From assembly GCF_032102965.1 (NCBI RefSeq), contig NZ_CP134880.1, positions 248,001-312,000 of the forward strand: a stretch of DNA of 64,000 bases, read 5' to 3'. Shown one piece after another: positions 56,924-64,000 of this stretch. The stretch comes from Demequina capsici. Its GTDB lineage: Bacteria; Actinomycetota; Actinomycetes; Actinomycetales; Demequinaceae. Below the pieces are notes generated by a model, which searched no databases, had not been told where the DNA came from, and worked only from the letters and a program-made list of their open reading frames with translations. Positions within the stretch are counted from its first letter, which is position 1, and each line of letters opens with the position of its first letter. Position numbers and translations under genes: made by a program.

Positions 56924-59761
56924 TCAGGCGGCCTGTCGACGGCGTCGCCACGCGAGCAGCCCGATGCCGACGGCGAGCAGGCCGAGCAGCGCTCCGAGCA
57001 GCGGACCGGTGCCGTTGGCACCGGTGGTGGCGAGCGCGTCCGTGGCTCCGGCCGCCTCCGTTCCCCCTGCCGACGCGGCCGCCGCCGGGGTGACCTCCAC
57101 CAGGTAGGTGACGCTCGCGTCGCCCAGGGTGGCGGTGATCACGTGCGGGCTGGCGTGCGGGAACGTCACGGTGAGACCGGCGATCACGTCGGTGGCGATC
57201 GAGCTGGTGAGCACCACGCGGCTGGTGTCGATCGGGTTGGCGTGGTGATCCACGCCGGTCACCGTGAACGTCAGCAAGCCGCCCTGGTCCACGCGCCCTG
57301 CGGAGGGCGTGAGGGTGAGCATCGCGTCCGTCGTGGCGTAGACCGTGGTGTCCGCCGAGAGCGAGGTGTCGGAGTCGAGCCACGCTCCCGAGCCGTCCGC
57401 CTCCGTGTTCCAGGCGTCTCCCGTGGGCGGGGCCGGCAGCGTGCGGTAGCCGGCGTCGAACGTGGCCGCGTAGACACGTACCGGGTCGACGGTGCTCGTG
57501 GCCCCGCTGAACGTGACGAGGTAGTTGCGGCCGCTGACGCTCACGCCCACCAGGGACTCGTCGAGGGCGATGACGCCGGCGTTGGCGATCTGGCCGGCCC
57601 CGGAGATCGAGGCGCCCGTCGTCGGGTCGGAGGTGGTGCCGAGCAGGCGGCCGGACGACGCGATGGTCACCTCTGGCCCGACCGCGTTCGAGTCCGCGAC
57701 CACCAGGTCGCCCGACGGTACGTGAAGCGTTCCCGCGAGGGCGAGCGAGCCGAAGTCGGTGCCGTTGCGGCCGGCACCGATCGCGGAGCCTCCGCTCACG
57801 TCGGAGGCGGTGACGTCCGCTGCGGCGTCGATCGTGATGTCCGCTCCGGCGCCGCCGTAGCCGCCGCCGATGCCGGAGGCTCCCGCGCCCGTTGCGGTGA
57901 CGGTGCCGCCGTGGATGGTCACCGTCCCGCCGTCGCCGAGGTAGCCGCCGCCGATGCCCGCACCGGTGGCTCCGCCCGTCGCGGACACGGTGCCGCCGTT
58001 GATGGTGATCGTGCCAGCGGACGAGTGGTCGCCGCCGCCGATGCCGGCAGCGTAGGTGCCACCCAGCGCGGTGACGTCGCCGCCGTCGATCACGAGCGCG
58101 GCGGACGACTCCACGCGGATCGCTGCACCGGCACCTGCCGACGTGTCCGCGACCAGGATGCCGCCGCCTTGCGAGTCGTCGATCGTGAAGGTCGTGTCGC
58201 CGCTCACCAGGATGGCGGTCGCGTCGAGGCGCTGTCCGTGGAGGTCGAGCGTCACGTCGCATCCGATCGTGATCGCGTCGGTGACGGCGATGTCGCGGTC
58301 CAGCGAGACGACGCTGCCGTCGGCGCAGGACGCGAGCGATGCCTGCAGCACCGAGGCTGGCGTGACCGCGAAGAGCGAGAGGTCGGAGCTGAGCGTGGTG
58401 TCGGCCGCGACGATCTGGCCCGAGCCGTCGGGCGCGGTCATCCAGGAGGTCCCCGCGGGCGCCGTGGGGAAGGTGCGGTAGCCGGCGTCGAAGGACGCGG
58501 CGAAGACCCGCACCGGGGCCGGGTCGGCGCCGCCCTGCGAGTCGAAGCTCACCAGGTAGTTGTGGTCGGTGATCGTCACGCCGGCACCTACCTCGGACGC
58601 CGCGAGGGCGATCAGGCCGTGGTTCACGATCGTGCCTGTCCCCGCGAGGAGGGTGCCAGAGGTGGCTGAGCCGACCGTCGGGTCGGCGACGGTGCCGAGC
58701 AGCCGACCGGTCGAGGCGACCGTGAACGACGTTCCGGGTGCGTCGTCGAGGGTCAGCGAGCCTTCCACCACGTGAAGCGTGCCGGCGAGGTCGAAGGTGC
58801 CCCACGATGCCGCGTCCACGCCTCCGCCGATCGTGGCGTCCGTTCCCGACACCGTGACGTCCGCGCCTGCGCCGATCGTCAGCTGGGGTCCGTAGGCGAG
58901 CCAGCCTCCTCCGATCGCGGCACCGTTGCCCGGGGACTCCGCCGTGACCGTGCCGCCGGTGATCGAGATGGTGCTGGTGTTGCTCGACATGCCGGTGCCG
59001 ATCGCCGCGGCGTTCGCGCCTCCAACCGCCCGCACTGTTCCACCGGAGATGAGGATGGTGGTGCTGAAGGCGGTCTCACCGCCGCCGATGCCTGTGCCAT
59101 CCGCGCCGCCGTACGCGGTGACGTCACCTCCCGTGATGCTCACGGTGGAGACGGACGAGAGGTTGCCGCCACCGATGGCCGCGCCGCCGGTCCCGGCATG
59201 CGCCGTCACGGTGCCGCCGTTGATGGTGATCGGCGACGCGACTCCGCTGAGGCTGCTGCCGATGCCGGCGGAATGGGAGCCGCCCAGCGCGGTGACGGTG
59301 CCGCCGTTGATGGTGATCGGCCCTGACGTGCCGCTGGCTCCGCCGATGCCTGCGCCGTTGTAGCCGCCCTCTGCGAGGATCGTGCCGCCGTCGATCACGA
59401 GCTCGGCGTCAGCAGGAACGGAGATCCCGGGCGAGCTCGTGCTGAGGCCGGAGGTATCGAGGCGTCCAAAGCCGACGGAGTCGTCGATCGTCAACGTGCT
59501 GCCGGCCGCGACCGCGAGGGTGTCGATCGACAGGGTGCGGCCGTTGAGGTCGAGCGTGAGGGAGCACTCGACGGCCACCGAGATCGCGTCGATGATGCTG
59601 GCGCCGAGCGCGACCGTGTCGCCGTCGCTGCAGGAGGCGCTCGAGGTCGCGTCGATCAGCTGGGCGGAGGTCGTCACGTTCGAGGTCGCGGCGTCGGCGA
59701 CCTGGCTCGTGGCGCCGACGATCAGCGCTGCGACGGCGGTTGTGGCGAAGAGACGGCGCAT
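56924..59761 (-). CDS. Large repeat-rich cell-wall-anchored surface protein (LAxTG)
   Basis: 945 residues. The signal peptide ends ATSQVADA (about residue 24). Two similar halves follow. Each starts with a strand pair (SCSDGDTVALG... / SCADGSVVSLD...), continues with many ITINGGTVTA...GAGIGGG turns that suggest a parallel beta-helix of the polymorphic-repeat type, and closes with an InlB/Listeria-Bacteroides-type unit (NYLVSFDSQGG..., NYLVTFSGATS...). An Ig-like domain (about 790-880) precedes the C-terminal sorting signal LATTG (910-914), a hydrophobic helix and RRRRQAA. LAxTG is the motif of class E sortases. The ATG at 59761 follows AAGGGGGAT. Role probably adhesion or substrate binding; this is inference. 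Confidence 0.85.
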   Translation of the reverse strand: MRRLFATTAVAALIVGATSQVADAATSNVTTSAQLIDATSSASCSDGDTVALGASIIDAISVAVECSLTLDLNGRTLSIDTLAVAAGSTLTIDDSVGFGRLDTSGLSTSSPGISVPADAELVIDGGTILAEGGYNGAGIGGASGTSGPITINGGTVTALGGSHSAGIGSSLSGVASPITINGGTVTAHAGTGGAAIGGGNLSSVSTVSITGGDVTAYGGADGTGIGGGETAFSTTILISGGTVRAVGGANAAAIGTGMSSNTSTISITGGTVTAESPGNGAAIGGGWLAYGPQLTIGAGADVTVSGTDATIGGGVDAASWGTFDLAGTLHVVEGSLTLDDAPGTSFTVASTGRLLGTVADPTVGSATSGTLLAGTGTIVNHGLIALAASEVGAGVTITDHNYLVSFDSQGGADPAPVRVFAASFDAGYRTFPTAPAGTSWMTAPDGSGQIVAADTTLSSDLSLFAVTPASVLQASLASCADGSVVSLDRDIAVTDAITIGCDVTLDLHGQRLDATAILVSGDTTFTIDDSQGGGILVADTSAGAGAAIRVESSAALVIDGGDVTALGGTYAAGIGGGDHSSAGTITINGGTVSATGGATGAGIGGGYLGDGGTVTIHGGTVTATGAGASGIGGGYGGAGADITIDAAADVTASDVSGGSAIGAGRNGTDFGSLALAGTLHVPSGDLVVADSNAVGPEVTIASSGRLLGTTSDPTTGASISGAGQIANAGVIALDESLVGVSVSGRNYLVTFSGATSTVDPVRVYAATFDAGYRTLPAPPTGDAWNTEADGSGAWLDSDTSLSADTTVYATTDAMLTLTPSAGRVDQGGLLTFTVTGVDHHANPIDTSRVVLTSSIATDVIAGLTVTFPHASPHVITATLGDASVTYLVEVTPAAAASAGGTEAAGATDALATTGANGTGPLLGALLGLLAVGIGLLAWRRRRQAA

Positions 59762-59831
59762 GGATCCCCCTTGATGCTGCGACGTCGACACTCCCGTCGC
59801 CACGGTGACGCGCATGGACGGCACCCGACGT

Positions 59832-59869
59832 TGATAGGTGACGAGTCAACTGATTTGCGACAAGTCAAC
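59832..59869 (-). promoter_or_regulatory. Two tandem 19-bp motifs upstream of the wall-protein gene
   Basis: TGATAGGTGACGAGTCAAC (59832-59850) is followed directly by TGATTTGCGACAAGTCAAC (59851-59869), 15 of 19 identical. A third close copy lies at 32961 upstream of the uracil permease gene. They end 71 bp before the ATG, a typical regulatory position. Regulator unknown. Confidence 0.6.
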
Positions 59870-59915
59870 CCCACGAAGCGCCGCAGCACAACCCTCCGGT
59901 ACCACGAGATCCCTG

Positions 59916-60824
59916 CTAGCGGACCAGGCCCAACGCCTCCAGCGTCCGCCACGCCATCCGCTGGGTCACCTCGCGCGGCGACAGCGCCATCCCCACCGCT
60001 TTGCTCAACCCGATGCCCCGCGCTCGCGCGACGAACGCGTCGTCCACGCGGCCCGTCTCCTTGTCGTACGCCGCGAGCACATCCTCGACCCCCGCCGCGG
60101 GCATCAGCGCGTGCGTGAAGCCGACGTCCACCGCCGGGTCGCACATCGCCATCGAGCCCCAGTCGAAGATGCCGCCGAACGCGCCCGCGTGGCTCAGGAC
60201 GTTCGCGCCATGCAGGTCCGCGTGCGACCACACCCACTCGGCGTTCGGCGCCGCCGCAAGCGCCGCCGACCACAGCTCCAGCGCCGCGTCCGTGTCCAGC
60301 CGCTCGCCATGCGGCCCGCCGGACTCGTGCGCCCTCAGCACGCGCTCCGTCGTCTTCGGGTCGCGGTCCGCCATCGGGATCGACTGCTCGATGTTGAACG
60401 GCGCGTCCGCCGGGGCCACGGCGTGCACCTGCGCCAGCGCCCTGCCCACGGCAGCCCCCGCATCCGCCAGGAGCGGCACCTCGTCGGCCGTGTCCCCAGG
60501 GATCCAGGTGATCACCGCCCACGGCCACGGATACCCATGACCCGGCTGCCCGTGCGCCGTGAACTCCGGCGAGGGGAACTCCCACGCGCCGCGCAGCTGC
60601 GGCACCCAGTGCATCTCCGTCTGCAGGAACGTCACTGCGGGCTGCGTCCGCGGCAGCCGAACCGCGAGCGAATCGCCCAGTCGGAACATCGCGCAGTCCC
60701 AGCCGTCGAAGCGAGGCCCGAGCGGCAGATCCGCCAACTCGGGATGCTGATCCGCCAGCAGCGCCGCGACAGTCCGCGGCGTGATCGACGGATGCGCGGG
60801 CGGAGGGACGGTGTCGAAGCTCAC
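59916..60824 (-). CDS. Aminoglycoside phosphotransferase (APH)-family kinase-like protein
   Basis: About 302 residues of APH/ChoK fold. N-lobe: RFDGWDCAMFRLGDSLAVRLPR with the ATP-binding Lys replaced in context by the Arg-rich end, then ITWIPGD hinge. Catalytic loop: WVWSHADLHGANVLSH (Brenner-type HxDxxxxN). Metal motif: GIFDWGSM. Such proteins phosphorylate antibiotics or small metabolites; resistance cannot be inferred. The start is uncertain; GTG 60824 is used, while the frame is open to 60881. Confidence 0.85.
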   Translation of the reverse strand: MSFDTVPPPAHPSITPRTVAALLADQHPELADLPLGPRFDGWDCAMFRLGDSLAVRLPRTQPAVTFLQTEMHWVPQLRGAWEFPSPEFTAHGQPGHGYPWPWAVITWIPGDTADEVPLLADAGAAVGRALAQVHAVAPADAPFNIEQSIPMADRDPKTTERVLRAHESGGPHGERLDTDAALELWSAALAAAPNAEWVWSHADLHGANVLSHAGAFGGIFDWGSMAMCDPAVDVGFTHALMPAAGVEDVLAAYDKETGRVDDAFVARARGIGLSKAVGMALSPREVTQRMAWRTLEALGLVR

Positions 60825-60914
60825 CACGACGACGCTAGCAGCGGCACCGCTCACACGGCAGGCGATGACGCCGAACGACACCCGCGTACCCGATGTCCAC
60901 AGCCGGGTCCCTGT

Positions 60915-61229
60915 TCAGACGCCGGCGAGCAGCAGCGCAGCGAACACGACCGCGCCGGCTGCCATCGTCACCCCCGAGGAGCGCCGCCACAGCGCCACGC
61001 CCACAGCCGCCAGGGCCGCGAGGTGCCACGCGCCGAACGGCCGCCACGCACCCTCGTCGAGCAGCAGGGAGTTCGCGACGATCGCAGCCATGGCCGCCGG
61101 GCCGACGAGCTGGAGCGCCTGCTCCACCCGCGGCGGGATGTCGCGGTCGCGGCCGAAGATGACGATGCCGCTGATGCGGATCAGGTACGTGCCGATCGCG
61201 GCGGCGGTGAAGATCAGGAAGGTGGTCAT
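60915..61229 (-). CDS. azlD: AzlD-family branched-chain amino acid exporter small subunit
   Basis: 104 residues, four hydrophobic helices. The start MTTFLIFTAAAIGTYLIRISGIVIFG and the central VEQALQLVGPAAMAAIVANSLL are typical of AzlD/BrnE. Forms an exporter with AzlC. The ATG at 61229 overlaps the azlC stop (ATGA). Confidence 0.92.
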   Translation of the reverse strand: MTTFLIFTAAAIGTYLIRISGIVIFGRDRDIPPRVEQALQLVGPAAMAAIVANSLLLDEGAWRPFGAWHLAALAAVGVALWRRSSGVTMAAGAVVFAALLLAGV

Positions 61230-62008
61230 TCGCCCGCCCCCGCATCGTGCGCGAGCCCGTCGTCGGGCACGGCGCCACCGCTTCGGCGGCGCGACGGGAC
61301 GAACGATCCGACCGCGATGCCCGCGAGGGCGCCCGCGAGCACGTTCAGGCCCCACGGCAGATCCTTCGCCAGCACGACCACCAGCGTGGAGACCGCCACG
61401 GCGACCACGCCGGGTGCGTCGCGCAGCCCGGGAACCAGGACCGCCAGGAACATCAGGGGCACGATGAACCCGATCTGCCACGCGTCCGGGATCACCGGGC
61501 CGAGCACGATGCCCGCGACGGATCCGATCACCCACACGACCACGAACGGCAGGGCTCCCCCCACGATGAACCAGCGGCGCCGCACCGGGTCCGGGTAGCG
61601 GTCGGCGTGCTGCAGCGCCACCACCGCGGCCTGGTCGGTCATCAGGTGCGCGAGGCCCAGCTTCCAGCGGGTGGGGAACGCGGCGAACACCGGCGCGAGC
61701 GCCGCCGAGTACAACGCGAACCGTGCGTTGATCACCAGCGCGGTCACCACCGCGATCACGGCCGGGGCATGGGAGCGGATCGCCTCGATGATCGCGATCT
61801 GGCTCGCGCCGGCGACCACCGTCACCGTGGCGTACGTGCCGACCCAAGGGTCGATGCCCGCCACACGGATCAGCGCCCCGAACGCCATGCCGAACAGCGC
61901 CGAGCCTGGCATCAGAGGCGCGATCGACCGGAGCCCGTCCCAGGCGTCGGCCCACTGCTGCGGCGCGATGCCGAACGTGGAGCGGCGGGCCGGGGAGGCG
62001 TCGGTCAT
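61226..62008 (-). CDS. azlC: AzlC-family branched-chain amino acid exporter large subunit
   Basis: A 260-residue membrane protein with about seven helices: LMPGSALFGMAFGALIRVAG, VTVVAGASQIAIIEAIRSHAPAV, VINARFALYSAALAP and DQAAVVALQ are conserved AzlC/BrnF segments. With AzlD it exports leucine, isoleucine, valine or methionine. First gene of the two-gene operon. Confidence 0.93.
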   Translation of the reverse strand: MTDASPARRSTFGIAPQQWADAWDGLRSIAPLMPGSALFGMAFGALIRVAGIDPWVGTYATVTVVAGASQIAIIEAIRSHAPAVIAVVTALVINARFALYSAALAPVFAAFPTRWKLGLAHLMTDQAAVVALQHADRYPDPVRRRWFIVGGALPFVVVWVIGSVAGIVLGPVIPDAWQIGFIVPLMFLAVLVPGLRDAPGVVAVAVSTLVVVLAKDLPWGLNVLAGALAGIAVGSFVPSRRRSGGAVPDDGLAHDAGAGE

Positions 62009-62069
62009 CGCGCCAGTGTGGCACGGGCGCCAGGTGCCGCCAGGGGCGTCGGCGGCACCGGCCGCGACC

Positions 62070-62459
62070 TCAGCCCTCGGTCGGCTGCTCCGCGTCCCGA
62101 GCCGCCCGGTCGGCGGCCCGCCTCGCGTTCATCTCGGCTCGCAGCGCCTCGTATTCGTCGAGGAACGTCGCGTCGTCCCACACGCACACCAGCTCGTTCT
62201 TCTCGCCGAACCGCTCCAGGTGGTTCTGAGTCACCGCCATGAGTGCGAGCAGGTCGTCCTGAGTGGGCGCGGTGACGGCGATCTCGAGCGCCGTTCCCGT
62301 GCAGGTCAGGGTCGCGACCGAGCCGCCCCGGACGATGGTGCCGATGCCCGTGTCGGCGTCGAAGGCCGTGTCCAGCTTGCGGCCCAGGTGGCTGCACAGC
62401 TGCTTGGCGTAGCGGGCGGCGCGATCTGTCGCCGCGCGGCCTGTCAGGGTGGAGGTCAT
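62070..62459 (-). CDS. DUF2218 family protein
   Basis: A 129-residue cytoplasmic protein: AATDRAARYAKQLCSHLGRKL near the start matches the 'RYxxQLCxH' signature of DUF2218, followed by SVATLTCTGTALEIAVTAPTQDDLLALMAVTQNHLERFG. The last 45 residues form a charged tail. The family often accompanies siderophore or iron genes, but none is present here. Function unknown. Confidence 0.8.
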   Translation of the reverse strand: MTSTLTGRAATDRAARYAKQLCSHLGRKLDTAFDADTGIGTIVRGGSVATLTCTGTALEIAVTAPTQDDLLALMAVTQNHLERFGEKNELVCVWDDATFLDEYEALRAEMNARRAADRAARDAEQPTEG

Positions 62460-62626
62460 GCTGTCTCCTCGCGGGTCCGGGTGTCCGATGCCACGGTAAC
62501 GCCTGCGCGTCGTCCCTGGTCGCCGGCGATCTTCCCCGATCTGGGAACAAACCGTGAGCCCTGGCCGTCATATTGCAGTACCGTCCGGCGAGAGCCGCCC
62601 GGGACCTGATCGTTGTCGTGGCCATA

Positions 62627-62723
62627 CCGTTCTCCGCCCCCCCTTTGGAGAGCGGCTTCCCACACCGATGGCAGTCCCGAGCCGCAGCGATGCGCGTGCC
62701 GCCTACCCCCCCTCAGTCGGTGG
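62627..62723 (+). ncRNA. Probable 6C small RNA
   Basis: Two hairpins with C7 loops, the defining feature of the actinobacterial 6C RNA. Hairpin 1: perfect 9-bp stem 62627-62635 with 62647-62655, loop G-C7-TTT. Hairpin 2: CCGCC (62699-62703) with GGTGG (62719-62723), loop containing C7. A promoter-like CATATT lies at 62569, with GGGAAC at 62543. It lies in the 402-bp gene-free stretch 62460-62861 between DUF2218 and msrB. Exact ends are unknown; the transcript may extend about 40 bases either way. Confidence 0.65.
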
Positions 62724-62861
62724 GCTCCGCCGGGCGGTCGCCGGCTCTGCAGGATCCGCTCCAAGCCCCTCCGCACCCCGCCTCGGTCCTCCGGGGAAGA
62801 CCAAGGATCGGTCAAGCGTTCACCTGGTGGCGCGTACGCTGGTCATCGGAAGGAGCCACAC

Positions 62862-63326
62862 GTGACCTCTCGCAAGATCGTCAAGACAGACGCCGAATGG
62901 CGTGCCCAGCTCAGCGACATCGAGTTCCAGGTGCTCCGCATGGCGGGCACCGAACGCCCCTGGACCGGAGAGCTGCTCGAGGAGAAGCGCTCCGGCGTGT
63001 TCACCTGCCGCGCCTGCGGCGCCGAGCTGTTCCGCTCGGACACCAAGTTCGACTCCCACTGCGGGTGGCCGTCGTTCTTCGACCCCAAGAACTCTGACGC
63101 GGTGACGCTCATCGAGGACCTCAGCCACGGCATGGTGCGCACCGAGGTGCGCTGCGGCGAATGCGACTCGCACCTGGGCCACGTGTTCCCCGATGCGCCT
63201 CAGACGCCCACCGGCGACCGCTACTGCATCAACTCCGTGAGCCTCGACTTCACGGCCGACGAGGACGCCGTCCCCGCCGCACGTGCGGTGCCCGCCGACT
63301 TCGGCGCCTCCGATGGGGACATCTGA
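62862..63326 (+). CDS. msrB: Peptide-methionine (R)-S-oxide reductase
   Basis: Repairs oxidised methionine (R form). The 154-residue protein has the catalytic Cys122 in RYCINSVSLDF, two zinc CxxC pairs (TCRACG, RCGECDSHLGHVF), and FDSHCGWPSFFDP. The GTG at 62862 follows GAAGGAG; the upstream open frame covers the small RNA region. The following gene starts at the base after the stop. Confidence 0.95.
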   Translation: MTSRKIVKTDAEWRAQLSDIEFQVLRMAGTERPWTGELLEEKRSGVFTCRACGAELFRSDTKFDSHCGWPSFFDPKNSDAVTLIEDLSHGMVRTEVRCGECDSHLGHVFPDAPQTPTGDRYCINSVSLDFTADEDAVPAARAVPADFGASDGDI

Positions 63327-63956
63327 GTGGCTGAACGGCGCTTCCGGCGGCCCGCCATGCTCGACATGGAGGAGGCCGAGCAGATCGAGGGGGACATCGA
63401 TCCTGCGGACCGCGCCCTGATCGCCCACGAGACCGCTGCCGCGATGGTGTCGCAGGCACGCGCCTCGCAGGACCCTCAGCTCGTCGACCGGCTCGTCCAC
63501 CTGGTGGACGAGGAGGGCATCGACACGGTCGCGATGCTGTGGTCCAAGGCCGAGCCGCACACGCTCCCCGGGTCGCTGTGGCGCCTCTACATGATCCGTG
63601 AGTGGGTCAAGCACGATGGTGAGACCGTCGCGCGGTCGTACCACCGCGGCGTGCACGCCGCGCACGTGCGGCACGCGATCGCCGGCGTCGAGGACCCGCC
63701 GGGACCCGAAGAGGTCCAGCGCCTGGCGGACGCGATTCTGTCCGGCGTGTATGCGGGCGACCTCGCGGTGGCGCTCGAGCGCGCAGGCGCATTCTGCCGG
63801 GTCGTCGCCACGGGTGCCGCCTTCGAGGCCGAGTCCGACGAGGGCCATGCGGATGCCCGTGCGCATCGCACGACGCTGCGTGCGGCCCAGCTGCTGCGCA
63901 CGGGCGAGGACCTGGAGCTCAATGCGCGCATGTGGCGCGAGGAGCGGCTCGACTAG
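63327..63956 (+). CDS. Conserved actinobacterial protein of unknown function downstream of msrB
   Basis: 209 residues, mostly helical and acidic, without signal peptide or membrane segments. It begins VAERRFRRPAMLDMEEAEQIEGDIDPADRALIAHETAAAMV and contains GSLWRLYMIREWVKHDGETVARSYHRG. The GTG start abuts the msrB stop with no gap, so it is probably translated by reinitiation. I recognise it as a conserved hypothetical of this group of actinobacteria but no functional motif is visible. The remaining 44 bases of the window hold no feature. Confidence 0.7.
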   Translation: MAERRFRRPAMLDMEEAEQIEGDIDPADRALIAHETAAAMVSQARASQDPQLVDRLVHLVDEEGIDTVAMLWSKAEPHTLPGSLWRLYMIREWVKHDGETVARSYHRGVHAAHVRHAIAGVEDPPGPEEVQRLADAILSGVYAGDLAVALERAGAFCRVVATGAAFEAESDEGHADARAHRTTLRAAQLLRTGEDLELNARMWREERLD

Positions 63957-64000
63957 CTCCCGCTGGGGGAGGCGGGCGCAGCGTTCGAGCGGTGCGTGAG

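Noticed and set aside
56883..58805. Minus-strand 640-codon frame and plus-strand 508-codon frame (57143-58669) overlapping the wall protein
   Set aside because: Both are His/Arg-rich shadows of the repetitive surface-protein gene, which has the signal peptide, domains and sorting motif.
59916..60824. Aminoglycoside resistance gene
   Set aside because: Only the broad phosphotransferase fold motifs are visible. Such proteins are often metabolite kinases, and there is no resistance or mobile context.

Overview
The window reads as a chromosome segment from a high-GC actinobacterium. Evidence for this is the purF-purM-DUF3073-bldC gene order, a tRNA-Glu/tRNA-Asp/tRNA-Phe cluster, frequent GTG starts, 4-base ATGA/GTGA gene overlaps, many lipoproteins, and an LAxTG-type wall-anchored protein. 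The load of plant-polysaccharide genes (GH6, GH78, GH1, GH3, a beta-glucoside PTS, arabinose genes, sucrose phosphorylase) suggests a plant-litter or cellulose-degrading Micrococcales lineage such as the Cellulomonas/Demequina group. That placement is inference.

Layout. 1-2.6 kb: end of a secreted GH6 cellulase lipoprotein, then a minus-strand fluoride-resistance operon (usp-crcB-crcB) behind a probable fluoride riboswitch. 2.8-6.4 kb: a CUT1 sugar ABC importer with a LacI-type operator. 6.4-10.3 kb: purine genes purF-purM, DUF3073 and bldC. 10.4-16.9 kb: DNA repair methyltransferase, DMT exporter, holin-like membrane protein, aminotransferase, amidase and a lipoprotein. 16.9-21.5 kb: an alpha-L-rhamnosidase gene divergent from an MFS transporter and a TetR regulator. 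21.5-24.6 kb: a beta-glucoside PTS (EIIBCA) and a BglG/LicT antiterminator, with the RNA antiterminator target and its terminator upstream.

24.6-29.6 kb is the accessory region. It has two AAA/DUF4143 ATPase genes, an array of repeats spaced exactly 23 bp apart, an orphan beta-propeller-like gene, and a 69-bp exact duplication that includes the 3' end of tRNA-Phe. This is the signature of an old tRNA-targeted insertion.

29.6-43.1 kb: minimal zincin, GH1 beta-glucosidase, NCS2 uracil permease, galK-galE, then a LacI regulator with araD-araA and a three-gene monosaccharide ABC importer. Related operator-like palindromes lie in front of these transcription units. araB and galT are absent from the window. 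43.2-56.7 kb: carbonic anhydrase, flavoprotein, SIMPL protein, GH3 beta-glucosidase, BCCT transporter, aldo/keto reductase, lipase-like hydrolase, sirtuin, sucrose phosphorylase, MFS transporter, thymidine kinase and tRNA-Lys. 56.9-64 kb: a large repeat-rich wall-anchored protein, a phosphotransferase-family protein, AzlCD, DUF2218, a probable 6C small RNA, msrB and a conserved unknown gene.

Functionally, most of the window supports capture and phosphorolytic or hydrolytic breakdown of plant oligosaccharides (cellulose, beta-glucosides, rhamnosides, arabinose, galactose, sucrose), controlled by small local switches: LacI operators, a RAT antiterminator and a fluoride riboswitch. All calls come from reading the sequence; no database search was run.
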